Shown: positions 16,298-25,955 of the stretch, piece by piece
Layout: each line of letters starts with the position of its first letter
Numbering within the stretch: position 1 is the first letter of the stretch
Source: Hyphomicrobiales bacterium
GTDB taxonomy: Bacteria > Pseudomonadota > Alphaproteobacteria > Rhizobiales > Rhizobiaceae
Assembly (NCBI GenBank): GCA_900473205.1
Contig: UCLB01000001.1
Location: 124,001-188,000 of the forward strand
Reading direction: 5' to 3'
Length of the DNA stretch: 64,000 bases
The notes under the pieces: generated by a model
Database searches by the model: none
The model's input: only the letters and a program-made list of their open reading frames with translations
Told to the model about the DNA's origin: nothing
Program-made: the position numbers and the translations under genes

Positions 16298-17242
16298 TCA
16301 CAACGCGATTTCAAAAACCTCGTCATGGGTCGCGACGAATCCCTTGCCTGCGGATGTGACCCAGCCGCGAAACATGCCGGGCGTATTGTATGGGGCTGAG
16401 ATATTGCCTTCTCCATCCACGGCGACAAGGCCTGCCCCGATGCTGTGGGGTGCCAGATCGTCATGCACCAAGCCATTTGCAGCGGTTTCCAGGCTCTGGT
16501 TGAGATAGGATATGCGTGCGGCGATCTCGTGACCGACGACGTAGCGGATGAAGAACTCGCCTTTGCCGGTGCCGGAAACGGCACAGGCGCCGTTGCGTGC
16601 ATAGGTTCCCGCTCCAATAATGGGGCTGTCACCAACGCGACCGTCGGGCTTGTTGGTATAGCCGCCTGTCGAGGTTGCCGCAGCAAGATGTCCATTGGCA
16701 TCGAGTGCCACGGCGCCGACCGTGCCATGTTTCTCATTCTCCGTCGCGTCAGTGCCGGCTGCAGCGTGGGCCTTCATCGCCTCAAGCGCCTCGACACGTT
16801 TTTGCGTGGTGAAATAGGATTGCGGCTCGGTTTTCAGACCTTTCGAGCGGGCGAAATCATCCGCTGCGGCACCGGTGAGGTAGACCGCGCGACCATCCTC
16901 CATCAATGCGCGGGCCGCCTTGATCGGGTTACGTATGGCACGCGCGGCGCTGATGGCACCGGCTTCAAGTGTTGCGCCATCCATGATCGACGCGTCCAGT
17001 TCATGCACGCCGTTTTCGTTGAGCGCCGCCCCGTGACCGGCATTGAAATGCGGGCTGTCCTCCATCGTGATCACGGCAGCTTCCACCGCATCCACGGCTT
17101 TGCCGCCAGATGCGAGAACGCTGTAACCGGCGCGCAGCGCCTTTGCCAAATCCTGTCTGGCTTCAGCCCATTCCTGTGGTGTCATGCTGTCTTCCGGCAG
17201 CACGCCGCAGCCACCATGAATGGCCAATGCAATTTTCGTCAT
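16298..17242 (-). CDS. iaaA: Isoaspartyl peptidase/L-asparaginase, Ntn hydrolase (IaaA-like)
   Basis: This 314-aa plant-type asparaginase precursor would self-cleave before Thr174 in KHGTVGAVAL, creating the N-terminal nucleophile. Other signatures are AIHGGCG at the start, NAGHGAALNENGVHELDA, and GGYTNKPDGRVGDSPIIGAGTYA. It hydrolyses beta-aspartyl dipeptides or asparagine. It is the last gene of the HyuA/DUF917 operon, 45 bp after a HyuA gene, suggesting it processes an amide or isopeptide released by the ring-opening enzymes; that link is inference. Confidence 0.87.
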   Translation of the reverse strand: MTKIALAIHGGCGVLPEDSMTPQEWAEARQDLAKALRAGYSVLASGGKAVDAVEAAVITMEDSPHFNAGHGAALNENGVHELDASIMDGATLEAGAISAARAIRNPIKAARALMEDGRAVYLTGAAADDFARSKGLKTEPQSYFTTQKRVEALEAMKAHAAAGTDATENEKHGTVGAVALDANGHLAAATSTGGYTNKPDGRVGDSPIIGAGTYARNGACAVSGTGKGEFFIRYVVGHEIAARISYLNQSLETAANGLVHDDLAPHSIGAGLVAVDGEGNISAPYNTPGMFRGWVTSAGKGFVATHDEVFEIAL

Positions 17243-17287
17243 GTCTTGCTTTCGTCATCCGGGGCGGCAATTGCCGCCGCTCGCTTT

Positions 17288-18826
17288 TCAATTGAAGTCG
17301 ATATCGCCGATAACGCGCACCCGCACACGGCGTGCGCCGCCCGGCAGATAGGCAATCGGAATATCCTCGACTTCCAGTGTCTTGAGCGTGTGGCGTCCGG
17401 CGCCTGAGGCAACGGCAGCTTCCTGCGCATCGGCTTCCGCTTTTGCCAGCGCCTCATCGCGACTCATCCCTGAAAACACCTGGTCGACCTCGCCGGAAAC
17501 CTGTGCCATGGCGGCACCGAGTGCATTGGCCACACCGGCATTTTCCACTCGCAGCACTTCGGACGCGCCCGGAATTTCGTCCGGTATCAGAAACGCGCCG
17601 CCGCCCACAGCAATCAGCGGAACGCCATCAGCCGAGGTTTTCATCTGATCGAAATTGTCGGCGACAATATCGCGGATTCGGGCAAGGCTTGCCTTCACGA
17701 AAGCGGGGTCGAGGTTCTTTACACGGTCGCGGTCGCCCATGTCGATCAACCCTGCCGCAACCGCGATGTCAGAGGTCGTCAATGTGTCGCCGCCAAAAAC
17801 GCGGGCCTCGGTGAGGATGCGATAACCCACAGACCGTGGGCCGATCTTGCCTGTTTCCGGGTCGATGATTGTGCCGCCGCCCAGGGCTATCGGCAGCAGA
17901 TCGGGCATACGGAATAGAGTACGCACGCCGCCAATATGGACGATGTTGTTCGCCTCGCGTGGGAAGCCTCCCACCAGACAACCGATATCCGAGGTGGTCC
18001 CACCAACATCGACAACCATGGCATCGGTCAGTCCGGTCAGGAATGCCGCGCCACGCATAGAGTTGGTCGGGCCGGATGCGAAACTATGGACCGGGTTGGC
18101 CGAGGCAACGTCCGCCAGCGCCACGGTGCCATCGTTTTGCGTCAGGAAAAACGGGGCGGTAACACCTGCATCGCGGAGCGCATCGGAAAACGCCTGAACG
18201 GTCGTCTTGCCGAGAGACTGCAAGGCAGCGTTCAGAATAGCGACGTTTTCGCGTTCTAGCAGGCCGATGCGGCCCAGCGTATGCGAAAGCGTGATGCGCG
18301 CCTGCGGGATGACCGAGCGAACCATCTCCGCGGCCTTCACTTCGCATTCCGTCGTCAGCGGCGAGAATGTCGCGGAGATGGCAATAGAGGTGATGCCAGC
18401 GTCACGGATTTTCATCGCCGCTTCGCGGATTTCATCCGGTATCATCGGCACCAGCGGCGTGCCGTCATATTCATGGCCGCCATGCACCATGAAGATCATC
18501 GGGTCGATAGCGGCGCGCAGATCGTCCGGCCAGTCGCACATTGGCGGCAGGGAAGCGCCTGTCGGTAGCGCGATGCGGATGGCGGCAACGCGCTCCAGCC
18601 GTGCGCGCTCCACCACGGCATTGGTGAAATGGGTGGTGCCGATCATCACCGCATCAACCGGGCGACCAGCCGCCTGCGGATGGGCAGACACATGCGCGAG
18701 TGCAGCCCGAACGCCCGAAAGGACATCCGTCGTGGTTGGGACCTTGATGGAGGTGATGATCGTATCACCATCAATCAGCACGGCATCCGTGTTGGTGCCG
18801 CCTACGTCAATACCAATGCGTTTCAT
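17288..18826 (-). CDS. HyuA-like hydantoinase/oxoprolinase family protein (copy 1)
   Basis: This 512-aa protein has the ASKHA-type ATP-binding start GIDVGGTNTDAV, the hydantoinase A core with GTTHFTNAVVER, VDVGGTTSDIGCL and the GGGAFLIPDE loop. HyuA proteins (N-methylhydantoinase A, 5-oxoprolinase) drive ATP-dependent opening of five-membered cyclic amides. No HyuB partner is present; instead the gene overlaps a DUF917 gene by 4 bp (18823-18826). A second, clearly related copy lies at 22733-24289. The substrate is unknown. Confidence 0.88.
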   Translation of the reverse strand: MKRIGIDVGGTNTDAVLIDGDTIITSIKVPTTTDVLSGVRAALAHVSAHPQAAGRPVDAVMIGTTHFTNAVVERARLERVAAIRIALPTGASLPPMCDWPDDLRAAIDPMIFMVHGGHEYDGTPLVPMIPDEIREAAMKIRDAGITSIAISATFSPLTTECEVKAAEMVRSVIPQARITLSHTLGRIGLLERENVAILNAALQSLGKTTVQAFSDALRDAGVTAPFFLTQNDGTVALADVASANPVHSFASGPTNSMRGAAFLTGLTDAMVVDVGGTTSDIGCLVGGFPREANNIVHIGGVRTLFRMPDLLPIALGGGTIIDPETGKIGPRSVGYRILTEARVFGGDTLTTSDIAVAAGLIDMGDRDRVKNLDPAFVKASLARIRDIVADNFDQMKTSADGVPLIAVGGGAFLIPDEIPGASEVLRVENAGVANALGAAMAQVSGEVDQVFSGMSRDEALAKAEADAQEAAVASGAGRHTLKTLEVEDIPIAYLPGGARRVRVRVIGDIDFN

Positions 18827-19899
18827 GGAAATACCGATCTGAAATCAATGTCGTAACCGAAGGCCCGCGGCCCCACTGCGGCTATTCCAGCTGGGGTCGT
18901 CAGCAGTTCCGGTGCAGGCAGGGCAATGACGGTTACCCGCTGACCGTAGCGAACGGATTCCGTGCCGATGGCGCTGCCGGATACCGTGTCGAGCAGGCAC
19001 AGGAGGTCGGGCGTCATCGCCACGGGCTCACCGTCGCGGAAGGCCACAGCCCATTCGTTCTGAAAGCCCAGTTCCATCCGCGAACCACGGTCTGCATCAC
19101 TGCCTTCGATGATCGTGCGTCCTCGCAAAAAGCCGCCGGTGGTTTCGCGGGCTACGTCTACGACCTTGCCGCGGAAAAGCTGCTTGCCACCCTCATGATC
19201 GAGAACGGCTTTGACCGGATCGTCATGGCGTGCGCGCGCGTCCATGACGGCGCGACCGAGTTCAACTGCCTTGGTGACGGTGTAGTGGATGCCCCACTCT
19301 TTGACTTCTTTACCGGTCCGGGGTGCCTTGCAGGTGGCAGCCGTCGAACCGACTTCGGTGCAGACTTTGCGGGAGATACGCTCCATCCACTTCCAGGATG
19401 CTGCGCGCGTTACGATGACTTCGTTGTCGCGAACATCGACCAGCGAGAGCGGAAACATCGGCAGGTTCCCGATGGCAAAAGAGGTCATCTGTGCTTCCGG
19501 ATAGGCGCGGCCCATGGCATCGGCATTGACCACCGGACGGTCCAGCATGGCTGCGGCGAGGAAGGACGAGATGGCGTTGGACCCGCCGATTTCCACGCTC
19601 ATGATGGCGCGGAACGGCTTGCCGAGATAATCTTCCATGACCTCGACTGCTCGAGCCAGATGGGCCGGATCGCCCAGACGTTCCTGGCTGACGAGCGGTG
19701 CACCCATCATCGAGACGACCGCGACCATATCATCATCGTCAAGCGCCATTGGGTCCATGACCTGCACGCGCTTTCCCTCGGCGTAGAGCCGTCTCAGGTT
19801 CAGCGTCGAGATATAGGGATTGCCCCCGCCGCCCGTTCCCAAAATCCACGCGCCGGTGGCCAGCGGCTCGATGTTTTCTTCTGCAAATTCCTGAAGCAT
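18823..19899 (-). CDS. DUF917 family protein (S-methyl-thiohydantoin-desulfurase-like), copy 1
   Basis: This 358-aa protein has the conserved glycine-rich start GAWILGTGGGGNPY and the DUF917 body with EIGGSNAISSFLAAAMLDRPVVNADAMGRAYPE. From memory, domain databases now associate this family with desulfuration of S-methyl thiohydantoin; most members are uncharacterised. It is translationally coupled to HyuA copy 1. Pairing with HyuA in place of HyuB suggests joint action on a hydantoin-like ring. Confidence 0.85.
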   Translation of the reverse strand: MLQEFAEENIEPLATGAWILGTGGGGNPYISTLNLRRLYAEGKRVQVMDPMALDDDDMVAVVSMMGAPLVSQERLGDPAHLARAVEVMEDYLGKPFRAIMSVEIGGSNAISSFLAAAMLDRPVVNADAMGRAYPEAQMTSFAIGNLPMFPLSLVDVRDNEVIVTRAASWKWMERISRKVCTEVGSTAATCKAPRTGKEVKEWGIHYTVTKAVELGRAVMDARARHDDPVKAVLDHEGGKQLFRGKVVDVARETTGGFLRGRTIIEGSDADRGSRMELGFQNEWAVAFRDGEPVAMTPDLLCLLDTVSGSAIGTESVRYGQRVTVIALPAPELLTTPAGIAAVGPRAFGYDIDFRSVFP

Positions 19900-19925
19900 G
19901 TATCACCTTCGGCAATGGCATCTGC

Positions 19926-19947
19926 GGCCCCGCACGCATGCGGGGCC
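19926..19947 (-). terminator. Intercistronic GC hairpin after the Dpp-type binding-protein gene
   Basis: GGCCCCGC (19926-19933) pairs perfectly with GCGGGGCC (19940-19947) around ACGCAT, 16 bp past the binding-protein stop and before DUF917 copy 1. There is no T-run. It probably protects the binding-protein mRNA or partly attenuates transcription into the downstream enzymes. Confidence 0.62.
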
Positions 19948-19963
19948 AGCGTTCACCCGGCTA

Positions 19964-21559
19964 TCACTTGGCCGCGCAATCCCAGTGGAAGCGCGAGAAG
20001 TTCAGATCCCAGCTCTGCATGGGAATGAACTCGTAGCCCTGAAGGCATTTGTTTGCGGCATAGCGACGGTTTGGCGAGACGGCCCAGACATCCGGCTGAA
20101 GATCGGCAATCTTCGTCTGAAGTTCCTTATATGTCGCGTTCTGTTCGCTGACGTCGGTCGTGCCGCGCGCCTTGTCGATCAGCGCGTCGATCTCAGGGTT
20201 TTGCAGCCATTCCATCGACATCCATGTGCCTGATGCCTTGGAATGATACTGGTTGTAGAACATCGCGTCCGGCGAAGGGTAGGTGGGCGAGATGTTGACC
20301 TGTGTCGAGGCAGGTGTCGTTTCTGCCTTGGAGGACAGTTCGACAATGCGGTTCCATGGCTCGGGCTTGATGTCGAGCGTGATGCCGATCTGCTCGAGAT
20401 TGGCCTGGAGCATCAGGGCAACTTCCGCTTCGAAAGCCAAGGATGCGACATAGCTGTTGACCAGCGTGATCTTCTGGCCAGCATATTTTGACTTCGCCAG
20501 TTCTTCCTTGGCCTTTTCGAGATCGAAAACGCCCGGCTGGATGCCGTCATTATGGGCGTCCTTGAAGGCCGTAGACAGCGGTCCCTGCATGTCGAAGCCG
20601 GGATAGATCACTTCCTGGATGGTCTTGTAGTCCGTCGCATAGGCAATGGCGCGGCGGACGTGGATATCGTCTGTCGGATAGGTCTTGGTGTTCAGCTTGA
20701 TCACGAAGCCGCCCGAGATGCGGGTCTGGATCAGCTTGTAGTTCGGCATCTTGCCGATGGATTCATAGGTGTCGTTGCCGAGGCCATGCGAACTGAGGCC
20801 AAGATCGCCTTTTTCCGCCAGTGCCTTGACCGTGGCATCGTCGCTTGTCTGGATGAAGCGGACTTCATCGATTGGCTTGCCCGTGGTCCAGCCGCCAAAG
20901 TAATCCGGGTTGCGGGCAATGACCATGTCGGCAGAGCGGTTATAGCTCACAAGGCTGTATGGGCCTGAGCCGGCAGAATGTTCGCCGACATAGGCCTCGC
21001 CCCATTTGTCATCAGGCTTGGCATTTGCCGTCACCAGCTTTTCGTTCAGCGCAACCATCAGCGGCGTGATCGACAGGAAGGGCGAAAATTTGCGGTCGAG
21101 CTTGATGACGACGGTCTTGTCGTCGGGCGCGGTGATGTTCTCCGGCTTGACGAGGCCGACGACGAGGTTCGACGGGCCTTTGTTGATGCCGATCAGACGC
21201 TGGATCGACCAAACCATATCGGCGGCCTTCAGCGCGGTGCCATCCTGAAACTTTACGTCATCGCGAAGATGGAAGGTATAGGTCTGACCATCGGATGAAA
21301 TCTCCCAGGATTTCGCCAGATGTGGGATGACCTCTCCCGAGGGGCTGACCGTCGTCAGGCCGTCATACATATTCACCACGGCCATGTAGCCTGTGTAGTC
21401 GGTGACTTTTGCCGGATCGAGCGAGCTGAAAATCTGCATGGTGTTGACGGCGATGGACACTTTCTCATCGGCCGCATGAGCGGAAAAGCCGAAGTTTAGA
21501 GCCATTGCAGTGCCCAGGGCCAAGGCGGCCAGGCGGGAGTGTCTGGTATGTGACGTCAC
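19964..21559 (-). CDS. Periplasmic binding protein (SBP_bac_5) of the HyuA/DUF917 operon
   Basis: This 531-aa binding protein has a Sec signal peptide (AALALGTAMALNFGFSAHA, cleavage near residue 29). Family 5 motifs include YTFHLRDDVKFQDGTALKAADMVWS, GSGPYSLVSY and VRRAIAYATDY. It lies in the middle of the operon between two DUF917 genes, far from the permease genes but co-directional with them. It defines what the operon imports; peptide-like or cyclic ureide ligands are plausible, not shown. Confidence 0.9.
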   Translation of the reverse strand: MTSHTRHSRLAALALGTAMALNFGFSAHAADEKVSIAVNTMQIFSSLDPAKVTDYTGYMAVVNMYDGLTTVSPSGEVIPHLAKSWEISSDGQTYTFHLRDDVKFQDGTALKAADMVWSIQRLIGINKGPSNLVVGLVKPENITAPDDKTVVIKLDRKFSPFLSITPLMVALNEKLVTANAKPDDKWGEAYVGEHSAGSGPYSLVSYNRSADMVIARNPDYFGGWTTGKPIDEVRFIQTSDDATVKALAEKGDLGLSSHGLGNDTYESIGKMPNYKLIQTRISGGFVIKLNTKTYPTDDIHVRRAIAYATDYKTIQEVIYPGFDMQGPLSTAFKDAHNDGIQPGVFDLEKAKEELAKSKYAGQKITLVNSYVASLAFEAEVALMLQANLEQIGITLDIKPEPWNRIVELSSKAETTPASTQVNISPTYPSPDAMFYNQYHSKASGTWMSMEWLQNPEIDALIDKARGTTDVSEQNATYKELQTKIADLQPDVWAVSPNRRYAANKCLQGYEFIPMQSWDLNFSRFHWDCAAK

Positions 21560-21606
21560 GGAAGTTCTCCTCTTTATATGCGGGAACGGAACGGCCCCGC
21601 TTGTTA

Positions 21607-22740
21607 TCAGGCAGCTTTTCGCACCGGCGCGGGCAGGGGCGAAAAATTGATGTCCGGGTATCCGAAGGCCGTTGGCCCAACGACTTCGAGAGCGCGGGCA
21701 CTGCGCAGCAGGTCGTGGCAGGGAATGGCGATGACCGCGACGCGCTGGCCGTAGCGCAGCATTTCGGTGGTGATCGGATGGCCGGTATCCACATCCAGCA
21801 GAACGATGAGATCAGGCACACAAACCTCGACCTGGCCGTTGCGGCGAAAGATCAGAAATTCGTTCTGAATGGCGACGCCAGCGGTCTGGCCGCTGAAATC
21901 GTCGAAGCCTGCAAGCTCCAGATCACCCACGGAAAAACCGCCTCGCAGGTGCCGTTTCAGGTCGGTGATCTTGCCGTTGAAGATGCGTCGGCCACCCTCG
22001 AGCGTGCAGACAGCTGCAATCGGGTCTTCCTGCGCCTTGCGGGCGTTGATTACCGCTTCACCCAGCGCAATCGCCTTGGTGTAGCTTTTGGGAATGCCAT
22101 ATTGATGCACGTAATGTGCCTGCATCGGCGCGGTCGCCAACATCGCGCCGCCGCCTTGGGCCACCACGCAGGCACGCGCCATGCGCTCATGCCAGACTTC
22201 CGAGACGGCGTGGCTGAAGATCACCGCATTGCCGTGTAGGTCGCACATGACAGATGGCGTGGAGCTATGCCCATAGATCGAGAATGTCGTCATCTGCATT
22301 TCCGGGAAAGCGCGGCCCATGCCATCGCAATCAAGGATCGGCAGGCCGCCGAGGGCGGCGGTTACCAGCGGGTTCATGGAGTTTGCACCGCCGATTTCTT
22401 CGCAGACGATGGCATCGATGGGCGTGCGGATCAGTTCTTCCATGGCGCGCAGGCAGCGCAGGCCTTCGCGACCCTCACGTATGCGCTCCACGCCGACCAC
22501 CGGTGCGCCGATGCCGCCGAGAGACATGCAGAAAGCGTCGGGTTCGATGGCGTCGGTCGCGAGTATCTTCATCTCGTAACCGGCCTTCATGGCTTCCAGA
22601 ACCAGCAACTTGCCCTGATAGGGATTGCCGCCGCCGCCGGTGCCGAGAATGCCCGCGCCGATTTCGAGAGCGTCGAGGTCTTCGCGCGTCAATGTCCGCA
22701 GATCGGCCTCGTCATATTTCAGCTTGCGCGTTTCAGCCAT
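21607..22740 (-). CDS. DUF917 family protein (S-methyl-thiohydantoin-desulfurase-like), copy 2
   Basis: This 377-aa protein is homologous to copy 1, with GAGILGTGGGGNPYQGK near the N-terminus and EEIGGANSMNPLVTAALGGLPILDCDGMGRAFPEM. It overlaps HyuA copy 2 by 8 bp and precedes the binding-protein gene. The two DUF917 proteins are clearly divergent, so they probably act on different intermediates or form different complexes. Confidence 0.85.
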   Translation of the reverse strand: MAETRKLKYDEADLRTLTREDLDALEIGAGILGTGGGGNPYQGKLLVLEAMKAGYEMKILATDAIEPDAFCMSLGGIGAPVVGVERIREGREGLRCLRAMEELIRTPIDAIVCEEIGGANSMNPLVTAALGGLPILDCDGMGRAFPEMQMTTFSIYGHSSTPSVMCDLHGNAVIFSHAVSEVWHERMARACVVAQGGGAMLATAPMQAHYVHQYGIPKSYTKAIALGEAVINARKAQEDPIAAVCTLEGGRRIFNGKITDLKRHLRGGFSVGDLELAGFDDFSGQTAGVAIQNEFLIFRRNGQVEVCVPDLIVLLDVDTGHPITTEMLRYGQRVAVIAIPCHDLLRSARALEVVGPTAFGYPDINFSPLPAPVRKAA

Positions 22741-24289
22741 GGTGGGCTCCCATTTCTCCGACGACTTTCACATGAATGCGGGTGGCATTGCCCGGCAGGT
22801 AGGCAAGCGGCATATCTTCGCGCTCGATGACCTCAAGCGTTTCGGCCATGGCGCCCGCCGCAATCGCCTTTTCACGGGCTTCAGCTTCGGCCTCGGCCAG
22901 AGCACTCTCCCGCGTGCGACCATCGATCAGCGAGAAGACGCGGTCCGTTTCGCCGCTGATCTGGGCAATGGCGGCACCGACGGCATTGGCCACGGCGAAG
23001 TTCTCGGGACGGATGACTTCCAAATCGCCGATGCGGTCGGGCATCAGGATCGACCCGCCGCCCACGGCAATCACAGGAACCGGGGTGTTGGAAATACGGC
23101 TGCGTTCGACACAGGCCTCGAGCATGGCGTTGATCTTCGCTACGGCTGCTCCGACCAGCTTGGAATCCAGTCCTTCAACCAGCGCCCTGTCGCCAATGTC
23201 AGCTTTGCCGGAAGCGACCGCGATATCGGTTGCAGTCAGAGTCGAGCCACCAAAGCACAGAGCGTCGCCGCGCACGCGGTAGCCAACCGATTTGGGGCCT
23301 ACGGTGATGCCCTTGTCGCCGTTAAGAACCAGCGAGCCGCCGCCTAGGCCGATGGAAAACACATCCGGCATACGGAAATTGGTGCGCACGCCGCCAATAT
23401 CGACGGTGGTCGAAGCCTGACGCGGGAAGCCGTGTGACAATGAGCCGACATCCGACGTCGTGCCGCCGACATCGACCACGACCGCGTCCTTCAGACCGGT
23501 GAGGAAGGCGGCACCACGCATGGAATTGGTGGGGCCAGAGGCGAAGGTCAGAACCGGGAAAGCACGCACGACATCGGCAGCCATCAGCGTACCGTCGTTC
23601 TGGGTGATGTAGAATGGGCAGGTCAAACCGGCGGCGGCGAGCGCCTTGCCGAAAGCCGTCACGGTGCGGTCGGCCAGCGACAACAGGCTGGCATTCATGA
23701 TGGCGGCACTCTCGCGCGCCAGCAGGCCATGCCGACCGATATCCTTGGACATCACCACTGGCAAGCCGGGGCAGCGCTCCTGCAGGATTTCCTTTGCGCG
23801 TTGCTCCATGGCGTCATTGATACCGCTGAACACGCAGGTCACGGCAGCAGCCTTGAGACCCTTGGCGCGGATGTCGCCAGCAATGCGGATAATGGCATCT
23901 TCATCCAGAGGCGAGATTTCGCGCCCGTCGAACTCATAGCCACCTTTTACCTGATAGCCGTGATTGCCGACGATTTCCCGCAGGTCGTCCGGCCAATCCA
24001 CCATTGGCGGCAGGCCCGCACCAGATGGCAGGCCGAGGCGGATCGCCGCGACCTCTTCCATATGACGCCGCTCGATCACCGCATTGGTGAAATGGGTCGT
24101 GCCGATCATCACGGCGGAGATGCCGCTGCGGTCGATACCGGATGCGGCGATGACTTTTTCCAGCGCTTCGATAACGCCGGATGTCACATCCTCGGTGGTT
24201 GATGCCTTGACCCCCGCTAAAACGGTTTTATCCTCTAGGACAACGGCGTCCGTATTGGTGCCGCCTACGTCGATTCCAACGCGATACAC
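22733..24289 (-). CDS. HyuA-like hydantoinase/oxoprolinase family protein (copy 2)
   Basis: This 518-aa HyuA homologue starts MYRVGIDVGGTNTDAVVL, with GTTHFTNAVIERRH, VDVGGTTSDVGSL and GGGSILMPDR. It is related to copy 1 along its whole length. The gene lies 16 bp after the fused ATPase gene and overlaps DUF917 copy 2 by 8 bp. No HyuB is nearby. Predicted role is ATP-dependent ring opening of an imported cyclic amide or imide; the substrate is unknown. Confidence 0.88.
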   Translation of the reverse strand: MYRVGIDVGGTNTDAVVLEDKTVLAGVKASTTEDVTSGVIEALEKVIAASGIDRSGISAVMIGTTHFTNAVIERRHMEEVAAIRLGLPSGAGLPPMVDWPDDLREIVGNHGYQVKGGYEFDGREISPLDEDAIIRIAGDIRAKGLKAAAVTCVFSGINDAMEQRAKEILQERCPGLPVVMSKDIGRHGLLARESAAIMNASLLSLADRTVTAFGKALAAAGLTCPFYITQNDGTLMAADVVRAFPVLTFASGPTNSMRGAAFLTGLKDAVVVDVGGTTSDVGSLSHGFPRQASTTVDIGGVRTNFRMPDVFSIGLGGGSLVLNGDKGITVGPKSVGYRVRGDALCFGGSTLTATDIAVASGKADIGDRALVEGLDSKLVGAAVAKINAMLEACVERSRISNTPVPVIAVGGGSILMPDRIGDLEVIRPENFAVANAVGAAIAQISGETDRVFSLIDGRTRESALAEAEAEAREKAIAAGAMAETLEVIEREDMPLAYLPGNATRIHVKVVGEMGAHHG

Positions 24290-24305
24290 GTCAGTTCCTC
24301 CTCAA

Positions 24306-25952
24306 TCATTCTGTCGTTTTGACCAGGAAGCGCTGACGCTCCTCGGTGGTCACAATCGGTTTCAGGCGCTCTTCCTCGTCCGTAACAACGGGAATTGCGG
24401 CAATCAGGGCGCGGGTATAGGGGTGTTGTGGATTGGCGAAGACATCACCGGTTGGCCCGTCCTCAATGATTTCACCCCGCAGCATGATGGCGATGCGCGA
24501 GCAGAAATTGCGCATCAGCGACAGGTCGTGCGAAATCATCAGATAGGTCAGCCCGAGTTCGCGGCGCAGTTGTTCCAGCAATTCGATGACGGTCTTTTGC
24601 ACGGACACATCGAGCGCGGCGGTTGGCTCGTCCAGAATGAGAATCTTCGGTTCGGCGGCCAGCGCGCGGGCAATTGCCACGCGCTGTTTCTGCCCGCCGG
24701 AAAGCTCATGCGGATATTTCGCCAGATAGGCCTGCGGCAATCGCACGAGATCCATCAGTTCAGCCATCCGCGCTTCGCGCGCTGACGTATCCATACCGAT
24801 GGATTTCAACGGCAGTGACAGCGTCTGCCGAACCGAGCGCTTGGGATTAAGCGATGTGCCGGGGTTTTGATAGACGATCTGCGTCAACCGCTTGCCGCGT
24901 TCCGGCTGCGGCGCGTCTATGGCAAGCACGCCCGATGTGGGCGTCACCAGCCCCATAATCATGCGGGCCACGGTCGTTTTTCCCGAACCGGATTCGCCCG
25001 CAAGCCCGAAAACCTCGCCCTCGCGCAGAGTGAGGGAAACGTCCCGCACCGCATGATAGCCATTACGTCTGCCGAAAATCTTGTTTAGGCCTTCGATGCG
25101 CACGAGTGGCTGCCGGTCACTTTGCTGCGCATCCTTGACCTTTGATCCGTAAAGCGGCGGAACGGCATCCAGCAATGCGTTGGTGTATGCGTCCTTGGGG
25201 CTGTGGAGAATGTCCGCACAGGCACCGGTTTCAACGATGTCGCCATGGTGCATCACCACCACACGATCTGCGACCTTGCGGACGACACCCAGATTATGGG
25301 TGATCATCAGTAGCGCCATGTTTTCTTCGATCACCAGCCGGTTGATGAGATTGAGAATCTCGTCCTGCGTGGTCACGTCGAGCGCCGTGCCGGGCTCATC
25401 GGCGATCAGTAGTTTCGGGCGGTGCAGCAGTGCCAGACCAATCAGCACCCGCTGGCGCATGCCGCCGGACAGTTCGGACGGGTAGGCGTTCATGATGCGG
25501 TCGGTATCGGCAAGCTGCACTCGGCGTAGAACTTCCGCAATACGGGTCCGGCGCTCGGCCTTTGGTGATGAGATGCCATTGCGGCGGTCAGCAAACCGCA
25601 TGACGTCATCCAGGTGGGTGCCGATTTTGAACACTGGGTTGAAGGACGAAAGCGGGTCCTGCATGATCAGCGAGAAGGCTGTACCCTTTAAGGCTTCGCG
25701 TTCAGCAGGCCGCATGCCCAAAATGTTCTTGCCACCGACAAGGATGGAACCGGAGGTGATCGCCGCGTTTTTCGGCAAAGTGCCGATGATCGCCTTAGCC
25801 GTGACCGACTTGCCAGAGCCGGTTTCTCCGATCAGTGCCACGCGCTCACCCGCCGAGACGGTGAAGCTGACATTGCGCAAAACCTGGCGGGTCCGACCAT
25901 AGGTGGTGAAAGAGACGTCGAGACCTTCGACTTTGAGAAGCGCTTCGCTCAT
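24306..25952 (-). CDS. Fused DppD-DppF-type ABC ATPase
   Basis: This 548-aa protein carries two complete ABC domains in one chain. Domain 1 has GETGSGKS and [12 protein letters not shown]; domain 2 has GESGSGKTT, LSGGQKQRVAIARAL and LILDEPTAALD. Such fusions, as in GsiA or YejF, replace separate DppD and DppF subunits. It begins three bp after the DppC-type permease stop. It energises uptake for the HyuA/DUF917 operon. Confidence 0.92.
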   Translation of the reverse strand: MSEALLKVEGLDVSFTTYGRTRQVLRNVSFTVSAGERVALIGETGSGKSVTAKAIIGTLPKNAAITSGSILVGGKNILGMRPAEREALKGTAFSLIMQDPLSSFNPVFKIGTHLDDVMRFADRRNGISSPKAERRTRIAEVLRRVQLADTDRIMNAYPSELSGGMRQRVLIGLALLHRPKLLIADEPGTALDVTTQDEILNLINRLVIEENMALLMITHNLGVVRKVADRVVVMHHGDIVETGACADILHSPKDAYTNALLDAVPPLYGSKVKDAQQSDRQPLVRIEGLNKIFGRRNGYHAVRDVSLTLREGEVFGLAGESGSGKTTVARMIMGLVTPTSGVLAIDAPQPERGKRLTQIVYQNPGTSLNPKRSVRQTLSLPLKSIGMDTSAREARMAELMDLVRLPQAYLAKYPHELSGGQKQRVAIARALAAEPKILILDEPTAALDVSVQKTVIELLEQLRRELGLTYLMISHDLSLMRNFCSRIAIMLRGEIIEDGPTGDVFANPQHPYTRALIAAIPVVTDEEERLKPIVTTEERQRFLVKTTE

Positions 25953-25955
25953 GGA

